From Eisenbergiella tayi (GTDB lineage: Bacteria; Bacillota; Clostridia; Lachnospirales; Lachnospiraceae), in NCBI RefSeq assembly GCF_001881565.1, contig NZ_MPDJ01000005.1:186001-250000 (forward strand): a stretch of 64,000 nt of DNA, given 5' to 3'. Position numbers and translations under genes: made by a program. Positions 27,118 through 36,265 of this stretch are shown one piece after another (within the stretch, counting starts at the first letter, position 1; each line of letters starts with the position of its first letter). The notes beneath the pieces were generated by a model. That model did not search any database. It was not told where the DNA came from and saw nothing but the letters and a program-made list of their open reading frames with translations.

Positions 27118-28298
27118 GCGGTCATAAAAATACCGGGATTCTTATATCATTCGTATTGGCAGTCGGCCTGCTTTCCGCTTCCTTCACAGCTGTACTTATG
27201 ACGAGCCATTATAACCGTGCACAGTTTCAGCTGCTGAACGGCATCTGCCGGAGTATCATCGACGAACTGCCGGAAGCGGAAACGGTAATCCCTGCCATCC
27301 TGAAGGATTATAAGAACAAAACAGCTGTGCCTGAAGAAAAAAGCATACTGGCCGCCTACGGGTACCGGCAGTCCGACTTTTCAAAAGCCGCCCCCAACTA
27401 TGGAATAATCTTTGCCGCTGCCGGATTTCTTTTCGGCGGAGGACTGTTTCTGGCCGCCTTCCGGCATATGCGTCGAAAAGAAATGCTGCGGATTAAGTCT
27501 TTGACGGATTATCTGGAAAATGTGAATACCGGGGGAAACGGCCTTCATTTACGGGAAGAGGAGGACGAATTTTCCAAGCTGCAGGATGAAATCTATAAAA
27601 CGGTAACCTTCGCTTACCAGACAAGGGATGCCGCCCTCACAGCCAGGCAGAATTTCGCCGAAAATCTCGCCAACATCGCCCATCAGCTCAAAACCCCCAT
27701 TACAGCTATCCACCTGTCCCTGCAGATGATGGACTGTCCTTCGGGAAAGGAAAATATCAGTCAGATACGCAGGCAGCTGGAGCGCCTGACACACCTGGAA
27801 GAAGCCCTGCTGCTGTTATCCCGGCTGGATGCAGGGACACTGCCCTTCGAAAAAAAAGAAGCGGATGTGTTTACCATCCTGACGCTTGCAGCTGACAACC
27901 TGCAGGAGGTTTTATCCCATGCGGGGGTCTCAGTGGATATCCCGGAAGGAAAACCTGCCCGGATAACCGCCGATATGGACTGGACCATGGAAGCGATCAT
28001 GAATCTGCTGAAAAACTGTATGGAGCATACGCCTGCGGGAGGAGTTATCCACTGTTCGTATGAACAAAATCCCCTTTATACACAGATAATCATCCGGGAT
28101 GAGGGCGAAGGCTTTGCAAAAGAGGATCTGCCCCACCTTTTCGAACGTTTTTTCCGCGGGCATAATGCCAAAGGCGGAGGTATCGGAATCGGCCTGTCCC
28201 TGGCAAAGGAAATTATAGAAAGCCAGAACGGGACTATTCATGCAAAGAATAATCCGGATTCCGGAGCCTGTTTTGAAATCCGTTTTTACAGTCACTGA
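27114..28298 (+). CDS. Sensor histidine kinase
   Basis: The 394-residue kinase has two membrane segments (about residues 9-30 and 96-116) that enclose a short, about 65-residue extracytoplasmic loop. His190 lies in NIAHQLKTPITAIH. The ATPase part shows NLLKNCMEHT (N box), DEGEGFAKEDLPHLFERFF (G1/F boxes) and GGGIGIGLSLAKEII (G2). The short loop is typical for kinases that sense through a partner ABC transporter or at the membrane surface, which fits the ABC genes that follow. It overlaps the regulator gene. Confidence 0.92.
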   Translation: MSGHKNTGILISFVLAVGLLSASFTAVLMTSHYNRAQFQLLNGICRSIIDELPEAETVIPAILKDYKNKTAVPEEKSILAAYGYRQSDFSKAAPNYGIIFAAAGFLFGGGLFLAAFRHMRRKEMLRIKSLTDYLENVNTGGNGLHLREEEDEFSKLQDEIYKTVTFAYQTRDAALTARQNFAENLANIAHQLKTPITAIHLSLQMMDCPSGKENISQIRRQLERLTHLEEALLLLSRLDAGTLPFEKKEADVFTILTLAADNLQEVLSHAGVSVDIPEGKPARITADMDWTMEAIMNLLKNCMEHTPAGGVIHCSYEQNPLYTQIIIRDEGEGFAKEDLPHLFERFFRGHNAKGGGIGIGLSLAKEIIESQNGTIHAKNNPDSGACFEIRFYSH

Positions 28299-28390
28299 GA
28301 TGTCACTTTCCTTTGTTATAATAAATCATAGTCTCTCCGGTCTGCCGGCACAGGAAGGAGTCACAAACATAACAGGAAGGAAATAAGCAG

Positions 28391-29071
28391 ATGGAAATAT
28401 TAAAATGTGAAGGAGTCAGGAAGGTATATGGATCCGGCAATAACCAGGTTGTTGCCCTGGACAGGATTGACCTGACTGTAAATAAAGGCGAATTTGTTGC
28501 GATCATAGGGGCGTCCGGATCGGGGAAGTCCACGCTTCTGCATATTCTGGGCAGCGTGGATCAGCCCACGGAAGGAAAGGTTATCGTGGAGGGAACGGAT
28601 ATTTCCACGATGAACCGCACACAGGCGGCTATTTTCCGGCGCAGGAAGGTGGGGCTTGTCTATCAGTTTTATAATCTGATTCCCACCTTGACCGTCCGCA
28701 AGAATATCCTGATGCCTCTCTTACTCGACAAACGCAAGCCCAATCAGGAATATTTTCAGCAGGTGATACAGTCCCTTGGCATCACCGACAAGCTGGAAGC
28801 TCTTCCGAACCAGTTATCCGGAGGCCAGCAGCAGCGCGCGGCCATTGCCAGATCTTTGATTTACCGCCCTGCCCTTCTGCTGGCGGACGAGCCCACCGGC
28901 AACCTGGATCAGAAGAATTCCAGGGAAATCATTGATTTACTCAAATTATCCAACCGGAATCTGAAACAGACCATTTTGCTGATTACCCATGATGAAAAAA
29001 TCGCTTTGGAAGCGGATCGCATTGTGACCATAGAGGATGGCCGCATTATCAGCGATGAGAAACGGGGGTGA
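28391..29071 (+). CDS. ABC transporter ATPase, LolD/MacB/BceA type
   Basis: The 226-residue ATPase has Walker A GASGSGKST, signature QLSGGQQQRAAIARSL and Walker B LLLADEPTGNLD, with the extended GNLD typical of the LolD/MacB/BceA subfamily. Its partner is the FtsX-type permease encoded directly downstream. The pair would pull substrates from the membrane or power a sensing cycle rather than carry out classical transport. The gene starts 92 nt after the kinase gene. Confidence 0.93.
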   Translation: MEILKCEGVRKVYGSGNNQVVALDRIDLTVNKGEFVAIIGASGSGKSTLLHILGSVDQPTEGKVIVEGTDISTMNRTQAAIFRRRKVGLVYQFYNLIPTLTVRKNILMPLLLDKRKPNQEYFQQVIQSLGITDKLEALPNQLSGGQQQRAAIARSLIYRPALLLADEPTGNLDQKNSREIIDLLKLSNRNLKQTILLITHDEKIALEADRIVTIEDGRIISDEKRG

Positions 29072-31278
29072 GGCAGATGTGGAAGGATTATTCCAGGAGC
29101 TTTATCAAAAACAGCCGCGCTTCCAGTGTATCGATTATGGTGGCAGCCTTCATTGCCAGCCTGTTCCTGTCCTTTTTATGCTGTATGTTTTATAATTTCT
29201 GGGTATATGAGGTTGAGAAGATAATCATTGAGGAAGGCGGCTGGCAGGGCCGCATCACAGGTATCGCCCATGAAGAGGATATCCTCACAATACAGAATTT
29301 TGCCAACGTGGAAAAAGCCATAGTTAATGAAGAATTATCCACGGATCAGGAAACTGTGATTGATGTTTATTTCCGGAATGCCAGGACAATTTTTCAGGAT
29401 ATGCCTTTGATCGTCAGGCAGCTTGGACTGGAGGATGATGCGGCATCCTATCATCTGCTACTTTTATCCCGGTATCTGATCCACGATCCCCAGGATGAAA
29501 CGCCTCCTCTTTTAATGACTTTTTATCTGGTGGTACTGTTGCTGCTTTCCCTGTCTCTGATTCTGGTCATCCATAATTCATTTGCGGTGTCCATGAATGC
29601 CAGGGTTCATCAGTTCGGCATTTTTTCCAGCATCGGAGCCACGCCGGGGCAGATCCGTACCTGCCTGATGCAGGAGGCTGCCGTACTATGCGCAGCGCCG
29701 GTTATAGTTGGCATTTTACTGGGAATCGCCCTCAGCTATGTAACAAAGCAGGGGATCGAAATCATCGGAGCGGACATGCCGGGACGGTATAACATCAATT
29801 TCAGTTATCATCCTGCCATTTTTGCGGTTACCCTCCTTGTCTCCTTCCTGACCGTCCTGTTTTCCGCATGGATCCCGGCACGGAAGCTGAGCCGGATGAC
29901 ACCTCTGGATGCCATCCGGGGAACCGGCGGACTGAAGCTGAAAAAGAAAAAACATTCCCCTGTCCTTTCCCTGTTATTCGGAACGGAAGGAGAACTGGCG
30001 GGAAATGCCCTGAAGGCACAAAAAAAGACACTGCGTACTTCTACGCTGTCCCTCACCCTCTCTTTCTTTGGTTTCACCATGATGCTGTGCTTTTTTGCCC
30101 TGACCGATCTCAGTACTAAATATACGTACTTTGAAAAATATCAGGATGTGTGGGATATCATGGCAACGCTCAAGAACACAAAAATAGAGGAATTCGGGCT
30201 GACACAGGCACTGGAGGAAACAGAAGGGGTTAACGATCTCGTCATATACCAGAAGGCGGAGGCCCTTATACCTGTTCCTGAGGAAGCGATAAGCCCGGAA
30301 CTGGCTTCTCTGGGCGGCCCTCAGGCAGTTGCCGGTTCTTCCATTTCCTCAGCAGAAGGTTCCTGGCTGGTGAAAGCGCCCATTGTCATAATGAATGATG
30401 ATGCATTTATGAGATACTGCGAACAGCTCGGAATAACTCCTCGCCTGGACGGAACGATAATGCTGAACCAGTTCTGGGACAGCTTAAACAGTAATTTCCG
30501 TCATCGGAAAATGATCCCCTTTATAAAGGAAAACCTGGATTCAGCAGTCCTGCGGAATAAGGACGGCAGCTCTGAAACGGCTGACATTCCCATACTCGGA
30601 TATACCGGGGAAGCACCTGGATTGAGAGAAGAATATGATGATTATACCCTGGTACAGTTTATCCCGCTGTCATTATGGGAAAAAATAAAGGAACAGACAG
30701 GGGAGCCGCAGAAGGATACCTATATCCGGATACTGGCAGAGAAAGGAGCTGCCCTTGACGAACTGAATGCGCTGGAGGATCGTATTTTGCAGCTGGTCAG
30801 CGTCTCCTATGAAGCGGAAAGTGAGAACCGAGTGGAAGAAAAGATTACCAATGACAGAATCCTCAGCAGTTACAAGCTGATTATTGGCTCTTTCTGTACC
30901 TTACTGGCTGTCATTGGAATTGCCAACGTGTTTTCGTATACGCTTGGTTTCCTTCGCCAGAGGAAACGGGAACTGGCTCAATATATGTCTGTGGGACTTA
31001 CGCCTGCAGGCATACGGAAATTATTTTGTATCGAAGCGCTGGTTATCGCCGGGCGGCCGGTTCTTATCACGCTTCCTCTGACTGTGTTCTTTATCATATT
31101 TACCACGAAGGCCAGCTTTCTGGAACCGCTGGAGGTTCTTCCGGAAATTCCGGTATCGATAATTGCTGCATTCAGTCTGGCTATCTTTGCCTTTGTCGGC
31201 CTGGCATATTATATTGGCGGGAAAAAAGTGCTTGGATGCAGTCTGGCTGATTCTCTGCGGGATGACAGTATGGCGTAG
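29068..31278 (+). CDS. FtsX-like ABC permease (MacB/BceB-type)
   Basis: The 736-residue permease has an N-terminal membrane segment, a three-helix FtsX module around residues 150-275 (NARVHQFGIFSSIGATPGQI), a second block of helices starting near 325, a large extracytoplasmic region of about 250 residues and three C-terminal helices with the repeat motif QRKRELAQYMSVGLTPAGI. Two FtsX modules and a large loop match the BceB/MacB-like class. GTG at 29068 overlaps the ATPase stop; ATG at 29077 is the alternative start. Confidence 0.88.
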   Translation: MRQMWKDYSRSFIKNSRASSVSIMVAAFIASLFLSFLCCMFYNFWVYEVEKIIIEEGGWQGRITGIAHEEDILTIQNFANVEKAIVNEELSTDQETVIDVYFRNARTIFQDMPLIVRQLGLEDDAASYHLLLLSRYLIHDPQDETPPLLMTFYLVVLLLLSLSLILVIHNSFAVSMNARVHQFGIFSSIGATPGQIRTCLMQEAAVLCAAPVIVGILLGIALSYVTKQGIEIIGADMPGRYNINFSYHPAIFAVTLLVSFLTVLFSAWIPARKLSRMTPLDAIRGTGGLKLKKKKHSPVLSLLFGTEGELAGNALKAQKKTLRTSTLSLTLSFFGFTMMLCFFALTDLSTKYTYFEKYQDVWDIMATLKNTKIEEFGLTQALEETEGVNDLVIYQKAEALIPVPEEAISPELASLGGPQAVAGSSISSAEGSWLVKAPIVIMNDDAFMRYCEQLGITPRLDGTIMLNQFWDSLNSNFRHRKMIPFIKENLDSAVLRNKDGSSETADIPILGYTGEAPGLREEYDDYTLVQFIPLSLWEKIKEQTGEPQKDTYIRILAEKGAALDELNALEDRILQLVSVSYEAESENRVEEKITNDRILSSYKLIIGSFCTLLAVIGIANVFSYTLGFLRQRKRELAQYMSVGLTPAGIRKLFCIEALVIAGRPVLITLPLTVFFIIFTTKASFLEPLEVLPEIPVSIIAAFSLAIFAFVGLAYYIGGKKVLGCSLADSLRDDSMA

Positions 31279-31327
31279 CTATGGCTGATATGGGAAAAAT
31301 ATTGTTTAAGTATTACTGTTACACCTA

Positions 31328-31430
31328 CGGGAGCCCGGAGTCAAGTAGGCAAGAGAACCTTCGGTTCTCTGCTGGCGTGCCCGTTTGGCTCGTTGTCCGC
31401 GGAAGAAATCTCCGGGCTCCCGACTCTTTT
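31328..31430. terminator. Compound hairpin between convergent genes (element A)
   Basis: CGGGAGCCCGGAG (31328-31340) and its exact reverse complement (31410-31422) form a 13-bp outer stem. Inside, AGAGAACC-TTC-GGTTCTCT (31352-31370) forms a second hairpin. A T-rich stretch (ACTCTTTTATCTTTT) follows on the plus strand. It lies 50 bp after the FtsX-type permease gene and just before the stop of the convergent gene at 31429, so it can end transcription from the left. Confidence 0.6.
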
Positions 31431-32493
31431 ATCTTTTATATCTCTCCACTTTTTTCATCAATGCCCTTCCCTCTTCTTCCGTCCGGGCATTTATCGTATA
31501 CATCACGCCCTCCGGCTTAAGATTCTCAAGCATAATATCCAGTTCCTCCGGAACCACATCTATCTGAATCATTTTACCTGCATCCTGGATTTTTTTAAGT
31601 ACCGGAATCCAATGAGAGGCTGTGGGCTGTCCGGCTCCATAAACCCATTGGATCCCTTTAAGCTTATCGATCGCAAGCAGCCGATCCAGATGCTTCAGGG
31701 CATCCGGCCCGTCCAGATGGTAGATGCTGGCATCCAGAAAATCAAGCTCTTCAAGAAGCTCTCCCACCACAAGCTCTTCATACATCTGTGTGGATATCAT
31801 ACAGGAAAAATCACAGCAGGTAGGATACCATCTGCCCGGATGCCAAATACCCATCCAGCAGGTGCTTCCTTCCTGGTATTTGGTCGTCATCGTATACAGC
31901 TCTTCATAAATCTCCCGAAAACCGGGAAAGAGATCCATGGCTCCCTTCTGAATAAATTCCGGCTGATCCAGAGTGTCCATGCACAGCTCCTGAGGCCCTC
32001 TCATGGACACCAGTCCATCCAGACCGGGATGGATATCGGTAACCCCCACAAGATATTTTCCTTTTCCATCCTCCACTGCTGCCTGGGTAATTTCAAGCAT
32101 TTTTTTATAATATTCATTTTGTCTGCAGAGCATAAAGCCCTGATATTCTTCCACATCCTCATCCGTCAGGAAAGGGACGGACCAGCTTGTATCCTCTCCG
32201 AATTCCAGCTTCGTTCCGAAACAGGCCGCGAAATAGTCCGGCCCAAGATTAGGATTAAGCGAGGGAAAAGCTTCTCCTCCATAATATGTATTACGCATCT
32301 CCCAATTGCTGCTTTTCAATACGTATTCCGTGTCCATCCATCTTTCTTTCAGAGAAGAATGACGGCTTTCCGGCTTTTTCTCCTGTCTGTCCTTCGGCGC
32401 CCGGATGCTTACAAGAGGCCTGTCGTGATTCTCCATAGCCCAATACTCCAGGAATTTTTTTCTGATTTGCTCCCAATTTTCACAATATTCCAT
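31429..32493 (-). CDS. Uroporphyrinogen-decarboxylase-fold protein (URO-D superfamily, function unknown)
   Basis: The 354-residue protein resembles the URO-D/corrinoid-methyltransferase superfamily found beside sugar operons in Firmicutes. Supporting segments are the central SMRGPQELCMDTLDQPEFI and the C-terminal barrel strands YHLDGPDALKHLDRLLAI, GIQWVYGAGQPTASHW and IQIDVVPEELDIMLENL. It lacks an obvious heme-synthesis context here; the heme/siroheme genes are 20 kb away and include no decarboxylase. ATG at 32493 follows AGGAG with a 6-nt gap and is preferred over a frame extension. It is the last gene of the importer-YesM-YesN operon, so it may act on the imported compound. The reaction is unknown. 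Confidence 0.65.
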   Translation of the reverse strand: MEYCENWEQIRKKFLEYWAMENHDRPLVSIRAPKDRQEKKPESRHSSLKERWMDTEYVLKSSNWEMRNTYYGGEAFPSLNPNLGPDYFAACFGTKLEFGEDTSWSVPFLTDEDVEEYQGFMLCRQNEYYKKMLEITQAAVEDGKGKYLVGVTDIHPGLDGLVSMRGPQELCMDTLDQPEFIQKGAMDLFPGFREIYEELYTMTTKYQEGSTCWMGIWHPGRWYPTCCDFSCMISTQMYEELVVGELLEELDFLDASIYHLDGPDALKHLDRLLAIDKLKGIQWVYGAGQPTASHWIPVLKKIQDAGKMIQIDVVPEELDIMLENLKPEGVMYTINARTEEEGRALMKKVERYKR

Positions 32494-32579
32494 ATCTGCT
32501 CCTGTCCGCGTGCCGTGCACGCTTTCCAATTTTAACAGCTGTGATAATATCTCCTTGCGTATGATCTGCTGTTATTCTC

Positions 32580-34109
32580 TTATTTTTTTCCTGCCATCTG
32601 ATATTCGGAGGGCGTACATCCGCAGAACAGCTTAAACCGTTTGCTGAAATAATAGGGATCAGAAAATCCGGTGAGCTCGGCTGCTTCCGCACATCGTATC
32701 CCTTCCTCACGCAGAAGCTCCCTCGCCTTTTCGATACGGATTTCCTCCAGTCTCTGCATGATTGTTTTGCCTGTCTGTGTCTTATAAACCCGGCGGATAT
32801 AACTGTTTTCGAAAAATAAATTTTCCGCGATAACATTGACGGAAAGGGTTCCTTCCTGGTAATGCTCCTGCAGATACTGTTCTATTTTATTGACCAGAAT
32901 CTCCTTCTTACTTCCCACCGGCACATAAGTACAGTCCGAAAGCATTTCATATACATAATTTTTAATAATTTCCTTTACCTGCCCCACGGTAAAGCAGTCC
33001 TTTAAATCGGTTATAATACTGTCCTGCATCTGCATATAATCGGAAATGGGATTTTCATTTGTCTGTCGGAAATAGGAATGAATACCTATCATGAGGGAAT
33101 AGTATACATTTATGATATATTGAAAAGAAAACATCTGGTTTTCCGACAGACCGAACATTCTCTCCATGATATCATCCACCTTGGGATAATCTCTCAACTC
33201 AAAATATTTAATCAACAGATTGATATCCTGGGTACTGTAAAAGGAAACATCTGTATTAAGGGATTTTAAGTCCTCATAGCAGGCCACTCTGCGATGTACC
33301 TTGGTGCTGTTTTCATAGACAAGCCTGGCCTGCCTGTAGGTTTCCTGAAGATGATCCAATCCTTCCTCCACACAGCTTAAAGCGGCTGAATCCAGTATTG
33401 CAGCATTCTCATCTTCCAGCAGGCTTTCATATGCCTTCCTTATCCGTTCCATGACCCCATCTTTGTTATCCGTCACATGAGCAATGGTGACACAGCTGCC
33501 GTCATTTTTAAGGCAATAGCTGCCAATTCCCGCCCTTCCCAGGTAGAACTCCAACAGTTCCCGGATCACGGCAATATCATAATCACCACACCCCTTCTGG
33601 ATTCGCAGAATAGATACCATATAATGGCTCCCTTTGCCCGGAAGCCCTTCCTTCCATATCAAAAGCTCCGGCTGAGCCTCCACTGCATCCCGCAGCAGCA
33701 TTTCCTGCCTGAGATGTTTGTTTTTCCGAGATTCCTCAATATCCTTGATGCATTTTCCCAAAGCTTCCTTCAGTTCTTCCTTATCAAAAGGCTTAAGCAG
33801 GTAATCGAACACATTCAGCTTAATTGCCTGATGTGCAAAAGAAAATTCATCATAGGCAGTCATGATAATCACCCTTGTTTCCGCATCACTGCCCTTAATG
33901 GCTTCACAAGCCTCCAAACCATTCATCCTGGACATATTGATATCCATGAAAACAATATCAGGATGCTTTTCCCGGATAAGGACAAGCGCCTCCTCCCCGT
34001 CTTTGGCAAAGCCGCATATCCCGCACTGCAGTTCCTCCCAGTCTATGATCCGGGACAGATACTGCAGGTATATATTTTCATCATCCACAAGAAGAACCTT
34101 ATACTTCAT
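32580..34109 (-). CDS. YesN-type response regulator with AraC HTH
   Basis: The 509-residue protein has a receiver domain (LLVDDE; Asp56 in DIVFMDINMSRMNG; LLKPFDKEE), a long middle region and a C-terminal AraC/XylS domain with ENSYIRRVYKTQTGKTIMQRLEEIRIEKARELL and GFSDPYYFSKRFKLFCGCTPSEY. These regulators activate adjacent sugar importer genes when phosphorylated by their YesM partner. ATG at 34109 is preceded by AGAGGTGG, and the gene overlaps the kinase gene by 11 nt. Confidence 0.93.
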   Translation of the reverse strand: MKYKVLLVDDENIYLQYLSRIIDWEELQCGICGFAKDGEEALVLIREKHPDIVFMDINMSRMNGLEACEAIKGSDAETRVIIMTAYDEFSFAHQAIKLNVFDYLLKPFDKEELKEALGKCIKDIEESRKNKHLRQEMLLRDAVEAQPELLIWKEGLPGKGSHYMVSILRIQKGCGDYDIAVIRELLEFYLGRAGIGSYCLKNDGSCVTIAHVTDNKDGVMERIRKAYESLLEDENAAILDSAALSCVEEGLDHLQETYRQARLVYENSTKVHRRVACYEDLKSLNTDVSFYSTQDINLLIKYFELRDYPKVDDIMERMFGLSENQMFSFQYIINVYYSLMIGIHSYFRQTNENPISDYMQMQDSIITDLKDCFTVGQVKEIIKNYVYEMLSDCTYVPVGSKKEILVNKIEQYLQEHYQEGTLSVNVIAENLFFENSYIRRVYKTQTGKTIMQRLEEIRIEKARELLREEGIRCAEAAELTGFSDPYYFSKRFKLFCGCTPSEYQMAGKK

Positions 34110-35913
34110 GGCCACCTCTTTTCAGATTTATGCACAAGGCAATGCTGGTTCCAATAGGGGTATCATCCAACTGGATACAAGTCCCCTGTCCATAATACAT
34201 CTTGAGTCTTTCAGATACATTTTTCAGACCAAAGCTTTCCATGGAATGCATTTTATCCGCAGAAGAAATAGCATCCATATCTGCTCCCTTCTGTTCTCCC
34301 GACAAAATACGCCTGAAGGTTTCCCGGCTCATGCCAATCCCATCATCAACCACATAAATATAAGCCCAGTCATCCACCAGTTCTCCCGTGACCAGAATAT
34401 GTCCCCTTCCATTTTTAGGCTTAATGCCGTGATAAATAGCATTTTCTACCAGCGGCTGCAGCGTCAGCTTCGGTATCTTAAAAGCCCGCAGCTCCTCCGG
34501 CATTTCTATGGAATAGCTGAGACTGTCATTATAGCGCACCGACTGGATTTCCAGATATTTCTGCAGAGCCTCCAGCTCCTGATCCATCCATATCCAGTCC
34601 AGCCCCTTATTCAGCACCAGCCTGTAATAATCCGCCAGTAATTTGATCATACGGCTGGCATCCTTATAACAATCCATACTGTTCAGGCAGAAAATAGTAT
34701 CCAGTGTATTATACAGAAAATGAGGTTTAATCTGAGCCTGCAGAAGCGCCAGCTCCAACCGCCTTTTTTCCCTTTTTTCATTGGTAACATTTTCAAACAG
34801 CTCCCGGTTCATCCGAACCATCTGGTTGAAGCTGGATATCAGGATTCCTTCTTCATTTTCCACATCCGTATCCGGCAGATTTTCCGGAAGGGAGTGAGTA
34901 AATTTGCGCATGTGCTCCGACAATTGGGAAATAGGCCGGGCGATGCGGCGCGCAATAACCGTACTCAATGCGTTAAAGACACACAGCAGCAGAAGACTGA
35001 CTATGATAATGACTATTGTCATATTATTTACTGCCGATAAAGAAGCTTTTACATCCAAAACTGTAGTCAGCCTCCAGGTATCGTTTACCTGATAGCTCCC
35101 TACCCGGAATCCTGACATTCCCTTTTTCTCTTCCGCATGGCCGAGAACCTCTTTCGAATAGGCAAACTGGGCGTCATAATCCGGAGCCGCACGCAGTGCC
35201 TCCATAGCCTCCCTGTCATCACTGGACAGAAGCATGCCATTCTGGTCAGTCAGGTATATATCCACCTCCGGAGCTCCATCCTTATATTGATAGGTCTCAT
35301 AAAGCCTCTGTTCATCCAGTTCCAAAATGATATAACCCACATCCGAATTACTTTCCACATCCCTTAATACCTTTACATAATGCAGGTTAAAACCGGAAAA
35401 TGCCGATTCTATCTTGAGAGAGTAATACCATTGCCCTGTGGTGGTGATTCCCATTTTTCCAAACTGCTTCACCAGTTCCAGATTTCCGTCCGAACTCCGG
35501 TAAGAACGATTTCGTTCCTTTTCATACATATCGCCGTTATTATACAGAACTGCAATATGTCCTACATCCGGATACAATAAAAAACTGTTTTCAATAATAT
35601 TCAGAATCTTCTTTTTCGTCGTTGTATTATACAGATTAGGATAAAAAAGAGGCGATCCGTTCAATTCCAGCGTATTATTCAGGTTTACTATAATACTGTT
35701 GCAGCAGCTTCCGGTATTGGAAGCCAGGCCGGCCATCTGCTGCACAATGAGATTATCCTCATAGCTCCTTCCCTGCATGAGTTTTTCATACATCTGACTG
35801 CTGTAAATTCCCCGCAGCACAAAAATAATACAGATGACCAGAACGGTAAAAAACAAAGTAAAAGAATAACTGATCCTCTGCTGAATCGACAGATTTTTTA
35901 ACCTCTTTTTCAT
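34099..35913 (-). CDS. YesM-type sensor histidine kinase
   Basis: The 604-residue kinase has a membrane segment at about 15-37, an extracytoplasmic sensor region, a second membrane segment near 285-310, HAMP, and a His_kinase domain with LQAQIKPHFLYNTLDTI (phospho-His within KPHF). The ATPase part follows, with NAIYHGIKPKNGRG and VVDDGIGMS. It pairs with the overlapping YesN-type regulator. ATG at 35913 has GGGGG 6 nt upstream; a GTG four codons earlier is less likely. A 270-nt palindrome separates it from the permease gene. Confidence 0.92.
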   Translation of the reverse strand: MKKRLKNLSIQQRISYSFTLFFTVLVICIIFVLRGIYSSQMYEKLMQGRSYEDNLIVQQMAGLASNTGSCCNSIIVNLNNTLELNGSPLFYPNLYNTTTKKKILNIIENSFLLYPDVGHIAVLYNNGDMYEKERNRSYRSSDGNLELVKQFGKMGITTTGQWYYSLKIESAFSGFNLHYVKVLRDVESNSDVGYIILELDEQRLYETYQYKDGAPEVDIYLTDQNGMLLSSDDREAMEALRAAPDYDAQFAYSKEVLGHAEEKKGMSGFRVGSYQVNDTWRLTTVLDVKASLSAVNNMTIVIIIVSLLLLCVFNALSTVIARRIARPISQLSEHMRKFTHSLPENLPDTDVENEEGILISSFNQMVRMNRELFENVTNEKREKRRLELALLQAQIKPHFLYNTLDTIFCLNSMDCYKDASRMIKLLADYYRLVLNKGLDWIWMDQELEALQKYLEIQSVRYNDSLSYSIEMPEELRAFKIPKLTLQPLVENAIYHGIKPKNGRGHILVTGELVDDWAYIYVVDDGIGMSRETFRRILSGEQKGADMDAISSADKMHSMESFGLKNVSERLKMYYGQGTCIQLDDTPIGTSIALCINLKRGGHEV

Positions 35914-35977
35914 GCGTACCCCCACTCATATCTTCCCTTTATTATAGTGGAACCTTGCGGCGGTTACAATCCATCTG

Positions 35978-36265
35978 TCAATTCTTGTATGCAGATAAAA
36001 TTCTGAGTGAGCACCGCCGTGTCCCCTGCCCCTGCCGTGCGCGCTGCGGCCCTGCAAGGATTCCTGTAAGGGGCGTTATAAGCACGCCGGTCCTTAGGCT
36101 GCGTACTTGGAATGCTTTGCTTCCATTTGCAGCCTTAGTACCGTTGCGTGATTATCCGAGCGGAAGCGTCCCCTGTAAGGAACCTTGCAGGGCCACAGCA
36201 CGCACGGCAAGGGCAGGGGACACGGCGGCGCTCACTCAGAATTTTTATCTACACCCTCAATTCTT
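35978..36265. repeat. Long imperfect palindrome (element B) between permease and kinase genes
   Basis: The outer arms of about 65-70 nt run from about 35992 to 36059 and from about 36183 to 36251. They share AGATAAAA, TTCTGAGTGAGC, CCGCCGTGTCCCCTGCCC and GGCCCTGCAAGG in inverted order. There are only four base differences in the core, plus one extra A. Inside is a second hairpin (TCCTTAGGCTGC / GCAGCCTTAGTA). All four core differences become G-U pairs in the minus-strand transcript but A-C mismatches in the plus-strand one. This region also fills the 343-bp gap between 35913 and 36257; no gene is seen in it. It may terminate, attenuate or stabilise mRNA. Confidence 0.8.

Noticed and set aside
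31393..32535. Long plus-strand frame of 380 codons
   Set aside because: It is antisense to the URO-D-fold gene, which has family similarity, a good ribosome site and operon context; the antisense frame has none.
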